This document shows, piece by piece, positions 22,814 through 30,525 of a stretch of 64,000 nucleotides of DNA. The first letter of the stretch is position 1. Every line of letters starts with the position of its first letter. Position numbers and translations under genes: made by a program. Below the pieces are notes generated by a model, which made no database searches, was not told where the DNA came from, and saw only the letters and a list, made by a program, of their open reading frames with translations. Origin of the DNA: Microvirga thermotolerans (GTDB lineage: Bacteria > Pseudomonadota > Alphaproteobacteria > Rhizobiales > Beijerinckiaceae); assembly GCF_009363855.1 (NCBI RefSeq), contig NZ_CP045423.1, forward strand, positions 1,394,001 through 1,458,000, written 5' to 3'.

Positions 22814-24883
22814 ATGTCTATGCTATCTCCCCTAGGTGACGCTGGAAAACCTTTAAAGCGAATCCGGGTATTGGTGGCGTACGCGAGCTCAAGTGTGCAT
22901 GCGCGTGCCATTGTCGACTATCTTATTGCTTTTAAGAAATATACATCTTTTGATGTATACTATGTTAATGTGGTAAATGGTGTATATTTAGATTTTGAAC
23001 TGGATGAATTCGATGTTGTTATCAATAGTTATTGCGCGAGGTTGATTTACGATGGTTATGTTTCGGATGATTATAAGCGTAAGCTGCGCAGATTCCGGGG
23101 ATTGAAAATAGTTTCGGTCCAAGATGATTGTGATCGAACTTCTATTATGCATACGCAGATTCGCGAGCTTGGCTTTCACGTCTTACTCACGGCTGTTCCG
23201 TCCGACACTCTCGCTTACGGATACCCGCCGGATAAAATCCCTGGGGTTGAGATTTTTCCTGTTCTTACAGGATACGTTGCCAACGACTTTGCGGATTTGT
23301 CTCGCCCGGTGGTACCGCTTGAACAGCGCCCGTTTGTTCTAGGATATCGAGGGCGAGATATTGGTGGAAGATATGGAACCCTAGGCTACTATAAGTATAT
23401 TATTGGCACTCGCATGAGGAATGAATGTGAGGCCCGTGGCGTTATTCACAATATTTCGGTTGCAGAAGGAGACAGGATTTATGGAGATGCTTGGTTCCAG
23501 TTTCTCGGCGAATGTCGGGCCGTGCTCGGGACCGAGTCTGGGACCAACGTATGGGATTTTGACGGATCTCTTGAACAAAAATTTCAAAGCATGACAGATC
23601 AGCTCGGCAGAAAGCCGACATATGAGGAATTTTATCCGTTTGTTGCAGAGCACGAAGGAAAGTCAAATATTGGGGAAATATCGCCGCGCCATTTTGAGGC
23701 AGCGGTGATGAGAACCCCAATGGTAATGTTTCGGGGAAGGTATTCTGATCTATTGGATCCTGGGGTTCATTATATTCCTCTTGAGAAAGATTTTTCTAAT
23801 CTTGATGATGTTTTTGCAACTCTTCATAATTTCAAGAAACTTGAGCAAGTTTCGGAAAATGCCTACGAGCGTTTAGTTGCAAGTGGTGATTTTACATATA
23901 GGAAATTTGCTGAAAGTATTGAGGCGTTGATAAGAAGAAAACTTGCTTTAATTGATACGCCGCCTTCAACTTCAAGTGCATCTCATATTTCAACTGGAAG
24001 CCTGCTTCAGGAGAACGCCTCTAAGATTGCGCTTGGGGGGCGTGAGGTTCCAACGGAGTGGCCTCGGCATGCCTCTTTCAGTCCTGCTGGAGAAGCAAGG
24101 CTGTTGCCGGAACTATACGCCTATTTTAAAGAACGAGAGAGTACGCTCAGCGAACAGTGCATCCGATATCGAACTGCCATTCCGGATAGCTGGTCTCGTG
24201 CCAAAAGTGCATTTCAGGGTTTGCTGGATCTGCAATGGCAAGGCAGTTTCCATAGTTACAAACCGCCTGTAAACTTGGCATTTGTAGAGAAGTTTGATGT
24301 ATTTGAGGATTCAGTGCGGATTGACATTGAGAATTTCGAGCGCGAGTGGTCTTTTATCTGTCATAACCAAGCTGCAGATATAGAATACAGAGCGGCACTC
24401 TCTAATGGTGCAGTTGAACCTGTTGGCGATAGTGCAGAGAAGGTACTTTCTGCCGAGAGAGCAAAGGCAGATCTATTAAAGCGCTATATTTTGAAGCAGG
24501 ATGACAAGCTGAAGAAGTTTTCTGAGCATTATTTAAGAGCTTATGTCTTGCTTGAGGCGAAGCGTGTCCAATGTATTTATAGGCGCGAATTAGCTCGCCT
24601 CCAAGCAGCTTTTGAGAGAAGTGGGAACTGGTCGATCATGGAAGAACTAAAGCGATCAGTGGATACAGCAGAGAGTCAGTATGCTGAAAATGGTGCATGT
24701 GAAGAGCTTTTATCGGAAAAACGTTCAGTGGTCGAGCTGACTTTTAGGGACAACCTTGAAAGTCTTGTTAGTCACTATGCCGGAGAGAGTGCAAGAAAAA
24801 AATCGTACTTAGCACGGATTGTAATTAAAGCTCTGCCGATGAAACTCAAATTTTTGCTCAAAAGATTTGCTAGAGCGGTTTGA
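22814..24883 (+). CDS. Large CgeB-like glycosyltransferase with helical C-terminus
   Basis: 689 residues, AT-rich. The first about 370 residues look like a GT-B transferase of the CgeB / glycosyl-transferases group 1_3 type: IRVLVAYASSSVHARAIVDY at the N-terminus, VSVQDDCDRTS mid-domain, then ISPRHFEAAVMRTPMVMFRG and DPGVHYIPLEKDFSNLDDV near the donor site. The remaining about 300 residues are rich in charged helices and may be a coiled-coil or membrane-associating extension. It probably adds a sugar to the locus polysaccharide. Assignment rests on motif resemblance only. It is the last gene before the insertion-sequence zone. Confidence 0.62.
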   Translation: MSMLSPLGDAGKPLKRIRVLVAYASSSVHARAIVDYLIAFKKYTSFDVYYVNVVNGVYLDFELDEFDVVINSYCARLIYDGYVSDDYKRKLRRFRGLKIVSVQDDCDRTSIMHTQIRELGFHVLLTAVPSDTLAYGYPPDKIPGVEIFPVLTGYVANDFADLSRPVVPLEQRPFVLGYRGRDIGGRYGTLGYYKYIIGTRMRNECEARGVIHNISVAEGDRIYGDAWFQFLGECRAVLGTESGTNVWDFDGSLEQKFQSMTDQLGRKPTYEEFYPFVAEHEGKSNIGEISPRHFEAAVMRTPMVMFRGRYSDLLDPGVHYIPLEKDFSNLDDVFATLHNFKKLEQVSENAYERLVASGDFTYRKFAESIEALIRRKLALIDTPPSTSSASHISTGSLLQENASKIALGGREVPTEWPRHASFSPAGEARLLPELYAYFKERESTLSEQCIRYRTAIPDSWSRAKSAFQGLLDLQWQGSFHSYKPPVNLAFVEKFDVFEDSVRIDIENFEREWSFICHNQAADIEYRAALSNGAVEPVGDSAEKVLSAERAKADLLKRYILKQDDKLKKFSEHYLRAYVLLEAKRVQCIYRRELARLQAAFERSGNWSIMEELKRSVDTAESQYAENGACEELLSEKRSVVELTFRDNLESLVSHYAGESARKKSYLARIVIKALPMKLKFLLKRFARAV

Positions 24884-24956
24884 GGTTGAACGGAATGGGA
24901 AGATCGGAAGATTTGCTTCCATGTTATTGGGGGAGGCGTGAGCACGGAGGCTCGCC

Positions 24957-25052
24957 ATGGCCACACTGTTGTCCCAGGACCTACACCTACGCATCGTCCG
25001 TGCCGTTGCAAAAGGTAGCTGGATACGCCAGGCGGCCGCTGGTTACGAATTA
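24957..25052 (+). pseudogene. 5' remnant of an IS630-type transposase
   Basis: From an ATG with GGAGG upstream, 32 codons read MATLLSQDLHLRIVRAVAKG and continue SWIRQAAAGYEL, the N-terminal helix-turn-helix start of IS630 transposases. The frame is cut off at the TA where another IS630 element inserted, and its continuation is not found on the far side. Confidence 0.6.
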
Positions 25053-26205
25053 ATACCAAGTCCCTGAAGGGCTGACTCGTTTGTGATTTCCCGGACTGGG
25101 ATGGGTGTGATTCAGTTTGGTGAACCAGGGAGGTTTGCCATGCCGCTCCCACTCCGGTCTGACTTCGATGCCTCTGCGCTTCGTGCGTTGGCCAGGAAGA
25201 CGAAGGATGGGCCGCAGGCCCGCCGGCTGCTTGCGCTGGCGGCGATCTATGATGGAGGCCCGCGCACCGAGGCGGCGCGGATCGGCGGGGTGACGCTGCA
25301 GATCGTGCGCGACTGGGTGCTCAAGTTCAACGCTCAGGGACCCGAGGGGCTCATCGACCGTCAGCCGCCGGGCCAGCCCTCAAGGCTCACGGATGCCCAT
25401 CGATCAGCCCTCGCGGCCATGATCGACAGCGGGCCTCTTCCGGCCGTGCACGGGGTGGTGCGCTGGCGGCTGGTCGATCCGATCCAGTGGCTGTGGGAGG
25501 AGCACCGGGTCCTGATCTCCAAGCAGACCCTGAGCCGGGAGGTGCGTGCGCTGGGTTGCCGCAAGCTGTCGGCTCGCCCGCGCCATCACGCCAAGAACGA
25601 AGCGGCGGTGGAGGATTTTAAAAAAGCTTCCCCGCGCGTCTGGCGGAAATCGCAGAGGCTGGCGGCAAGCCGCTAGAGATCTGGTTTGCCGATGAGGCGC
25701 GGATCGGCCAGAAGAACAAGATCACGCGGCGCTGGGCCAAACGCGGCACGCGTCCATCCGCCCCGCGGGACCTGAGAACGGCCTCCACTTACATCTTCGG
25801 GGCGATCTGCCCGGCACAGGGCAAAGCCGCCGGCCCGGTGCTGCCCCGTTGTACGACCGAAGCGATGACGCTGCATCTGGCCGAGATCTCGCAGGCCGTA
25901 GCGCCCGGCAGCCATGCCGTGCTGCTCTTGGATCAAGCCGGCTGGCACGTCTCGCGCAAGCTGCAGGTGCCGGCCAACATCACCCTGGTGCCCCTGCCCG
26001 CCAAGGCCCCCGAGTTGAACCCAGTTGAGAATATCTGGCAGTACCTGCGGGAGAACTGGCTCTCGAACCGGATCTTCACCTCCTACACGGACATTCTCGA
26101 TCATTGCTGCGCAGCTTGGACCAAGCTCGTCGACCGGCCCTGGTCCATCATGTCCATTGGCATGCGCGACTGGGCGCACGGGTTCTGATCAGGGGGACTG
26201 GGTAT
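25053..26205 (+). mobile_element. IS630-family insertion sequence
   Basis: Imperfect terminal inverted repeats: the left end begins ATACCAAGTCCCT and the right end, read inward, ATACCCAGTCCCC. The element is flanked by TA on both sides (25051-25052 and 26206-26207), the TA target duplication characteristic of the IS630/Tc1-mariner group. It is 1,153 bp long and carries one transposase in two frames. Confidence 0.85.
25141..26188 (+). CDS. IS630-family transposase, two frames joined by a -1 shift
   Basis: The first frame (25141-25676) holds the DNA-binding half (RRLLALAAIYDGGPRTEAAR, then IGGVTLQIVRDWV). The catalytic half continues in the -1 frame to 26188 with the DDE residues in WFADEARIG, LLLDQAGWH and ELNPVENIW. 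The switch falls on a run of six A's (25620-25625, in TTTTAAAAAAGC), after which re-reading one A gives SFPARLAEIAEAGG. A homopolymer at the junction fits programmed frameshifting or transcriptional slippage, known in several IS630 elements, though simple decay cannot be excluded. All catalytic residues are intact. Confidence 0.8.
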
Positions 26206-26341
26206 TATGACAAGCCTCTGTGCCCAAGCCCTTGACCACCATCGAGCCAGATCTCCCGATTCCGTCCAATCCCAAACCACTCCATCAGCAGGCCTCAAGA
26301 TTAGGTGGATCACTGCTACCACTTCAGCGGGCGGATACAGA

Positions 26342-27244
26342 TTACGAATTCTTAAGCCATGCTTTTACAAACCGTCGATGATCAAGCGCGAAATTACCGC
26401 TAACTTTCGTGTCAGCCGGAACATCCTTTACAACGACAGATCCCATCGAAACATAAGCACGTGGTCCGATTGAAACCTCATGGCCAACTGTGGCGTTTGG
26501 GTCGATGCGTGCGCCGTCGCCAACAATAACAGCAGCTGCGAAAACAGTTCCGGCTGCAACGATACAATTCTGTCCAATTTTTACACCATGGGCAATGTGA
26601 ACAAAATTATCAATGCAAGATCCCGAGCCAATCTTCGTGTTCTCTCCATAAAGACCACGATCCATGGCACAGTTAGAGTGGATATTCACCCTGTCACCAA
26701 TTTCGATGCCGGCGCCATGAGGAATAAGCTCTAACCCCTTCCCAAGATTTTTGTACTCAAAGCCCTCTGAGGATAGGATCGTTCCGCTTCGTACTATGCA
26801 ATTTGCACCAATAATTGTGCGTTCTTTAATATGCACGCCGGCTTCAATAACTGTTCCAGCGCCAATTCGAACGTTCCTGTCCGCAATAATTGCAGCTGGG
26901 CTTATATAGCTAGTTGAATCAATCTGATTCTCGAAGGGCTGCCAGTAGAAATTTGAATCTAACAGAAAATTATGCGCTTTATAAAACGCGATTAGAGGAT
27001 CTCTTACAACAGCCAATCCTATATGTTCTGGTATGTGCTCTGCAAGTTCTGAGGTCGTTAGAACCGCCGACACATAAGGATTTCCTATCAGTGCAGTTAG
27101 AAATTTACGCGCAGCAACAAAAACTAGTAATGGCTTAGCGTTAGTACGATGTGTGACATAGCCTAGGTTATCAAAGGAGCCATCTCTCACGACTTCGCAA
27201 TGGACGGCTGGAGAAAGCGCATCTGCAAGTTCCGATAGGAGCAT
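26342..27244 (-). CDS. LpxD-like left-handed beta-helix acyltransferase
   Basis: 300 residues, AT-rich. After an N-terminal uridine-binding-like domain (to about 105), a run of hexapeptide repeats ([LIV]GxxxxI pattern, from AAIIADRNVRIGAGTVIEAG to HEVSIGPRAYVSMGSVVVKD) forms the trimeric beta-helix of LpxD/LpxA-type acyl- or acetyltransferases; HIAHGVKIGQNC carries the catalytic-type histidine. This is not the housekeeping lpxD, which normally lies with bamA, fabZ and lpxA, so a sugar N- or O-acylation for the surface polysaccharide is more likely. The ATG at 27244 is chosen over a TTG four codons upstream. It lies on the opposite strand between two transposable elements. Confidence 0.8.
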   Translation of the reverse strand: MLLSELADALSPAVHCEVVRDGSFDNLGYVTHRTNAKPLLVFVAARKFLTALIGNPYVSAVLTTSELAEHIPEHIGLAVVRDPLIAFYKAHNFLLDSNFYWQPFENQIDSTSYISPAAIIADRNVRIGAGTVIEAGVHIKERTIIGANCIVRSGTILSSEGFEYKNLGKGLELIPHGAGIEIGDRVNIHSNCAMDRGLYGENTKIGSGSCIDNFVHIAHGVKIGQNCIVAAGTVFAAAVIVGDGARIDPNATVGHEVSIGPRAYVSMGSVVVKDVPADTKVSGNFALDHRRFVKAWLKNS

Positions 27245-27382
27245 TTTTGGTCTCAACAGACGGATTTAGGTTGCCACATTAATGCAGGAGCAGTTGTTAG
27301 GCTTCGAGCATGAGGGCGTCAAGGCTATAGATTGAAGTTATATTATTAACCATATTCAATCGGAGGACAGCCCGCTTTCTAA

Positions 27383-28288
27383 GAGCCCGTTTGGAAATTC
27401 AGGAGTGTGCATTTCTTCGGATGAGGTTTCCGCCCATTGCGACGAGGATCATGGCGTGTGAGCCGTCGATGCGGCGCTCGTAGTCGCGCACGAGCCGCCG
27501 CCAGCGGATCATCCAGCCGAAGGTCCGCTCCACGACCCAGCGGCGTGGCAGGATCTCGAAGCCCTGGCCGTCGTCACGTCGGCGGACGATCTCGACGATG
27601 AAGTCGAGATAGGCAGCCTTGTCCATCAGCTTGAGCCTGTCATAGGCGCCGTCGGCGAACAGGTGCTTCACCCAGGGCCAGCGCTTGCGGATGGCGTCGA
27701 GGATGGCTTGCGCTCCGGCACTGTCGGAGATGTCGGCCGGCGTCAGGTTGACCATCAGAAGCCGCCCGTCGGTATCGACCGCAATATGGCGCTTGCGCCC
27801 GACGATCTTCTTGCCGGCATCGTACCCCCTTGTTGCGGCAGAGGGTGCCTTGACCGATTGGCTGTCGATCACGGCCGCTGTCGGGCTCGCCTCACGTCCG
27901 GCCCGCTCCCGATCCAGCATCAGCTCGACATCATGGATGGTTTGGAACAGGAAACGGCGGGCCAGTTCGCGGAACCACCCGTAGACCGTGCGCCAGTGCC
28001 CGAAATGGATCGGCAGCATGCGCCAGCCGCAGCCGGAGCGCACCAGGTAGCGCACCGCGTTGATCGCCTCCCGGAACTCCACCTCGCGTGGCCGGCCACG
28101 GCGACCCGGCGCGGGCATGAGCGGTGCGATCCGCTCCCATTCCTCATCCGTCAAATCGGACGGGTAACGCTTCGTCTTCCGGGCGATCCTGGCCATCCGG
28201 CCCCGCTGCTCTGGCGTCCACATCCAGAGCTTGAATCACAACCAAGGCCCGACAGGAATCCCCTTATGGCGATTTCCCAAACAGGCTC
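27383..28288 (-). mobile_element. IS5-family insertion sequence (IS1031-like)
   Basis: Terminal inverted repeats GAGCCCGTTTGGAAATTC (left) and GAGCCTGTTTGGGAAATC (right, inward). The element is flanked by TAA on both sides (27380-27382, 28289-28291), a TNA-type 3-bp duplication expected for the IS1031 group. 906 bp, intact transposase. Confidence 0.85.
27399..28223 (-). CDS. IS5-family transposase, intact
   Basis: 274 residues: N-terminal DUF4096-type domain (YPSDLTDEEWERIAPLMPAP, GCGWRMLP), then the DDE catalytic core with AVIDSQSVKA, HLFADGAYD and the C-terminal RRWVVERTFGWMIRWRRLVRDYER. Length and motifs are complete, so the element should be transposition-competent. Confidence 0.92.
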   Translation of the reverse strand: MWTPEQRGRMARIARKTKRYPSDLTDEEWERIAPLMPAPGRRGRPREVEFREAINAVRYLVRSGCGWRMLPIHFGHWRTVYGWFRELARRFLFQTIHDVELMLDRERAGREASPTAAVIDSQSVKAPSAATRGYDAGKKIVGRKRHIAVDTDGRLLMVNLTPADISDSAGAQAILDAIRKRWPWVKHLFADGAYDRLKLMDKAAYLDFIVEIVRRRDDGQGFEILPRRWVVERTFGWMIRWRRLVRDYERRIDGSHAMILVAMGGNLIRRNAHS

Positions 28289-28372
28289 TAAGCGTCAAAG
28301 CAACTGCTTCAGAAAGTTTAAGTGTTGGCTATGGCAGAGCTTCTGTAAGTGCTGGCGTCACAATTGGACTAG

Positions 28373-29205
28373 GTCGTGAACCTATAAAAGATCTTTCATT
28401 TGCAGTGAGTTGATGCTTCACGTCCCATCCAGGGAGGATCCGATGCGCCGTCATGAGCTGACTGACTTCGAGTGGAAGATCATCGCGCCGCTGTTGCCCA
28501 ACAAGCCACGTGGCGTGCCACGGGTGAATGACCGCCGGGTGCTCAACGGCATTCTCTGGCGCTTCCGCACCGGCTCGCCCTGGCGCGACATCCCCGAGCG
28601 CTATGGCCCCTCCACGACCTGCTACAACCGCTTCGTGCGCTGGCGCGGGGCCGGCGTGTGGGACCACATCCTTCAAGCCGTCTCGGCCGCTTACGATAGC
28701 GATCTCATCATGATCGACTCCTCGTGCGTGCGCGTCCATCAGCATGGAGCGACGGGTAAAAAGGGGATCGAGATGATGGCATGGGACGTTCCCGTGGCGG
28801 CTTGAGCACCAAGATCCACGCGCTGGTCGATGCCGAAGGCCGCCCGATCCGCATGGCTCTCACGCCGGGCCAGGCGCATGACGGCACCGCCGCCGAGGAG
28901 CTTCTGGCCGACCTCAAGCCAGGCGCAACCCTGCTGGCCGATAAGGCTTACGACAGCAATGCCATTCGCCAGCAGGCCCAGGAGCAAGACGTGTGGGCGA
29001 ACATCCCACCCAAGAGCAATCGCAAGGGCGCGTTTGTCTTCAGCGCCTTTCTGTACCGCTACAGAAATCTGGTGGAACGCTTCTTCAACACGCTGAAACA
29101 GGACCGCGGCATTGCCACCCGATACGACAAGAACCCGGAGAACTTCCTGGCCGCCATCAAGCTGGTTTCAGCTCGCATCTGGATCCGCAGTTATGAGTCC
29201 ACGAC
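28373..29205 (+). mobile_element. IS5-family insertion sequence (IS427-like), two-frame
   Basis: Ends GTCGTGAACCTATAA (left) and GTCGTGGACTCATAA (right, inward), flanked by CTAG at 28369-28372 and 29206-29209. A CTAG duplication and a split transposase are characteristic of the IS427 group. 833 bp. Confidence 0.85.
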
Positions 29206-29209
29206 CTAG
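28443..29209 (+). CDS. IS5/IS427-type transposase, two overlapping frames
   Basis: Frame A (28443-28805) gives MRRHELTDFEWKIIAPLLPN and the first catalytic Asp in LIMIDSSCVRVHQHG; frame B (open from 28781, used to 29209) gives GRSRGGLSTKIHALVDAEGR, LLADKAYDS and the C-terminal YRYRNLVERFFNTLKQDRG. Joining needs a -1 shift at AAAAAGGGG, the slippery run typical of this group. The TAG stop of frame B lies within the CTAG target duplication, so the stop codon is supplied by the host DNA. Confidence 0.82.
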
Positions 29210-29485
29210 ATAACTGACGTGCCGGGGCCGGAGGCTTCCGAGTCTCTGCGATCGCGGCGAACTCGCAAAGTTCGATGCGGGGGTGAAGATTACGGCATAT
29301 GGTCGATGCAGGAACCGGAGGGCCTTGCCATAGGCGTCTGTCGCCGTCTGGAAAGCCGCGAAGGCTTCAGGAGAGAGGCGAGATATTGGGGTGATGCCTG
29401 CGCATGTGACCGGTGTGGAGTGGCCTTTCAGGACAGGATAAGCAAAGATGCGTGGGCAGCCTTGAACCGGTAAGAGGATAGCTTA

Positions 29486-29917
29486 ATGTATGACGAGACC
29501 AATGTATTCGCCAGGATCTTAAGAAACGAACTGCCCTGCCATAAAGTCTATGAGACCGGGCATGTGCTTGCATTCATGGATGTCATGCCGAGGAGCGATG
29601 GGCATATTCTTGTCATTCCAAAGGCCAAGGTCAGAACGATTTTCGACATTGCGGACGAGGATCTTCAGCATCTTTTCAGAGCGGTTCAACTGATCTCCAG
29701 GGCCGCCATGGAAGCTATGTCGTCTGACGGTGTCTCACTCATCCAGTCAAACGAAAGCGCGGCCGGGCAGGTCGTATTTCATATGCATGTGCATGTTATT
29801 CCGCGTTGGACGGGCGTTGAGATGCGGCCCCATACGAGTGCAATGGAGGAACCTGAAGTTCTCGAGAGTATTGCAGCGCGGTATAGAAGAGTCATCGAGC
29901 AGATGGACGGGCGATAA
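29486..29917 (+). CDS. HIT-family nucleotide hydrolase/transferase
   Basis: 143 residues with the histidine-triad motif HMHVHVIPRW near residue 98, preceded by SNESAAGQVVFH, and an N-terminal FARILRNELPCHKVYETGHV block. This is a standard HINT/Hit-type purine-nucleotide phosphoramidase of normal length. Cytosolic. TAGGAG... lies upstream of the ATG (AGAGGATAGCTTA). It sits immediately right of the insertion-sequence zone and has no operon partner. Confidence 0.9.
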   Translation: MYDETNVFARILRNELPCHKVYETGHVLAFMDVMPRSDGHILVIPKAKVRTIFDIADEDLQHLFRAVQLISRAAMEAMSSDGVSLIQSNESAAGQVVFHMHVHVIPRWTGVEMRPHTSAMEEPEVLESIAARYRRVIEQMDGR

Positions 29918-30525
29918 AACAAAAGGGCATAGCCCGCGATTCAGGGGAAGCTGGGCGGCGAAAGCGCGCTTTCGCATCTCTGCTTCCTTCCATGCGTGTA
30001 TTGCCCTCAAGCAATCATCGCATGGGACGTCGAAACCCGAATTCTGTCGACGCTACGGGATCTTCGTATGTTGTTATTCTGCAGCGACGATTGGCCTGCC
30101 AGATTCCAGAGGCACCAGAAGCCCATGAATGTGTATGGCGCAGATAGACAAGCGCTGTTTGCAGTCCCGTCGCCCAAGAGACTTCATATCAGACGTTGAT
30201 CGAACCGTTCGTCCGACTGCTCCGTTTGCCTTCGCAACCCCCTTATTGCTGCAGCCCGACTGCGCGACCAAGATCGGTCGCCATGCGGGGCAGCGTGCTG
30301 GAGTATTGGGCCGCTTAATGTCAGGTTGCCAGGACTGTCTGCCCTTTAGCTAAAACGATCTCTTCATACAAGCTATAGTTGTGAGTGTGGGCTGAAAGGG
30401 GCTAGATCCACAGGGTTGGAGACTCTAGGGAAATCCCTAGAGGAAATATAATAACAAATCGCTGGACTATCGGCGCAGTGGCATGTAATAGCGTATCGCA
30501 TCGATTGCGAACCAACGCTTAAGCC
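29918..30525. other. Gene-free interval with two perfect inverted repeats
   Basis: About 608 bp with no supportable ORF. It contains GCGAAAGCGCGCTTTCGC (29958-29975, an 18-bp perfect palindrome) and CTCTAGGGA-AA-TCCCTAGAG (30423-30442), the latter about 85 bases upstream of the RTX gene and not followed by a U tract, so operator-like rather than a terminator. Confidence 0.5.
30423..30442. promoter_or_regulatory. Inverted repeat, possible operator upstream of the RTX gene
   Basis: Two perfect 9-bp arms separated by AA, centred about 93 bases before the ATG at 30526. No T-run follows on either strand. A bound regulator is inference. Confidence 0.4.

Noticed and set aside
29219..29473. 84-codon ORF beside the IS427-like element
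   Set aside because: Starts at a GTG adjoining the target duplication, has no ribosome site and no recognisable domain; probably non-coding flank.
29958..29975. 18-bp perfect palindrome as a terminator of the HIT gene
   Set aside because: No U tract on either strand; left as an unexplained repeat.
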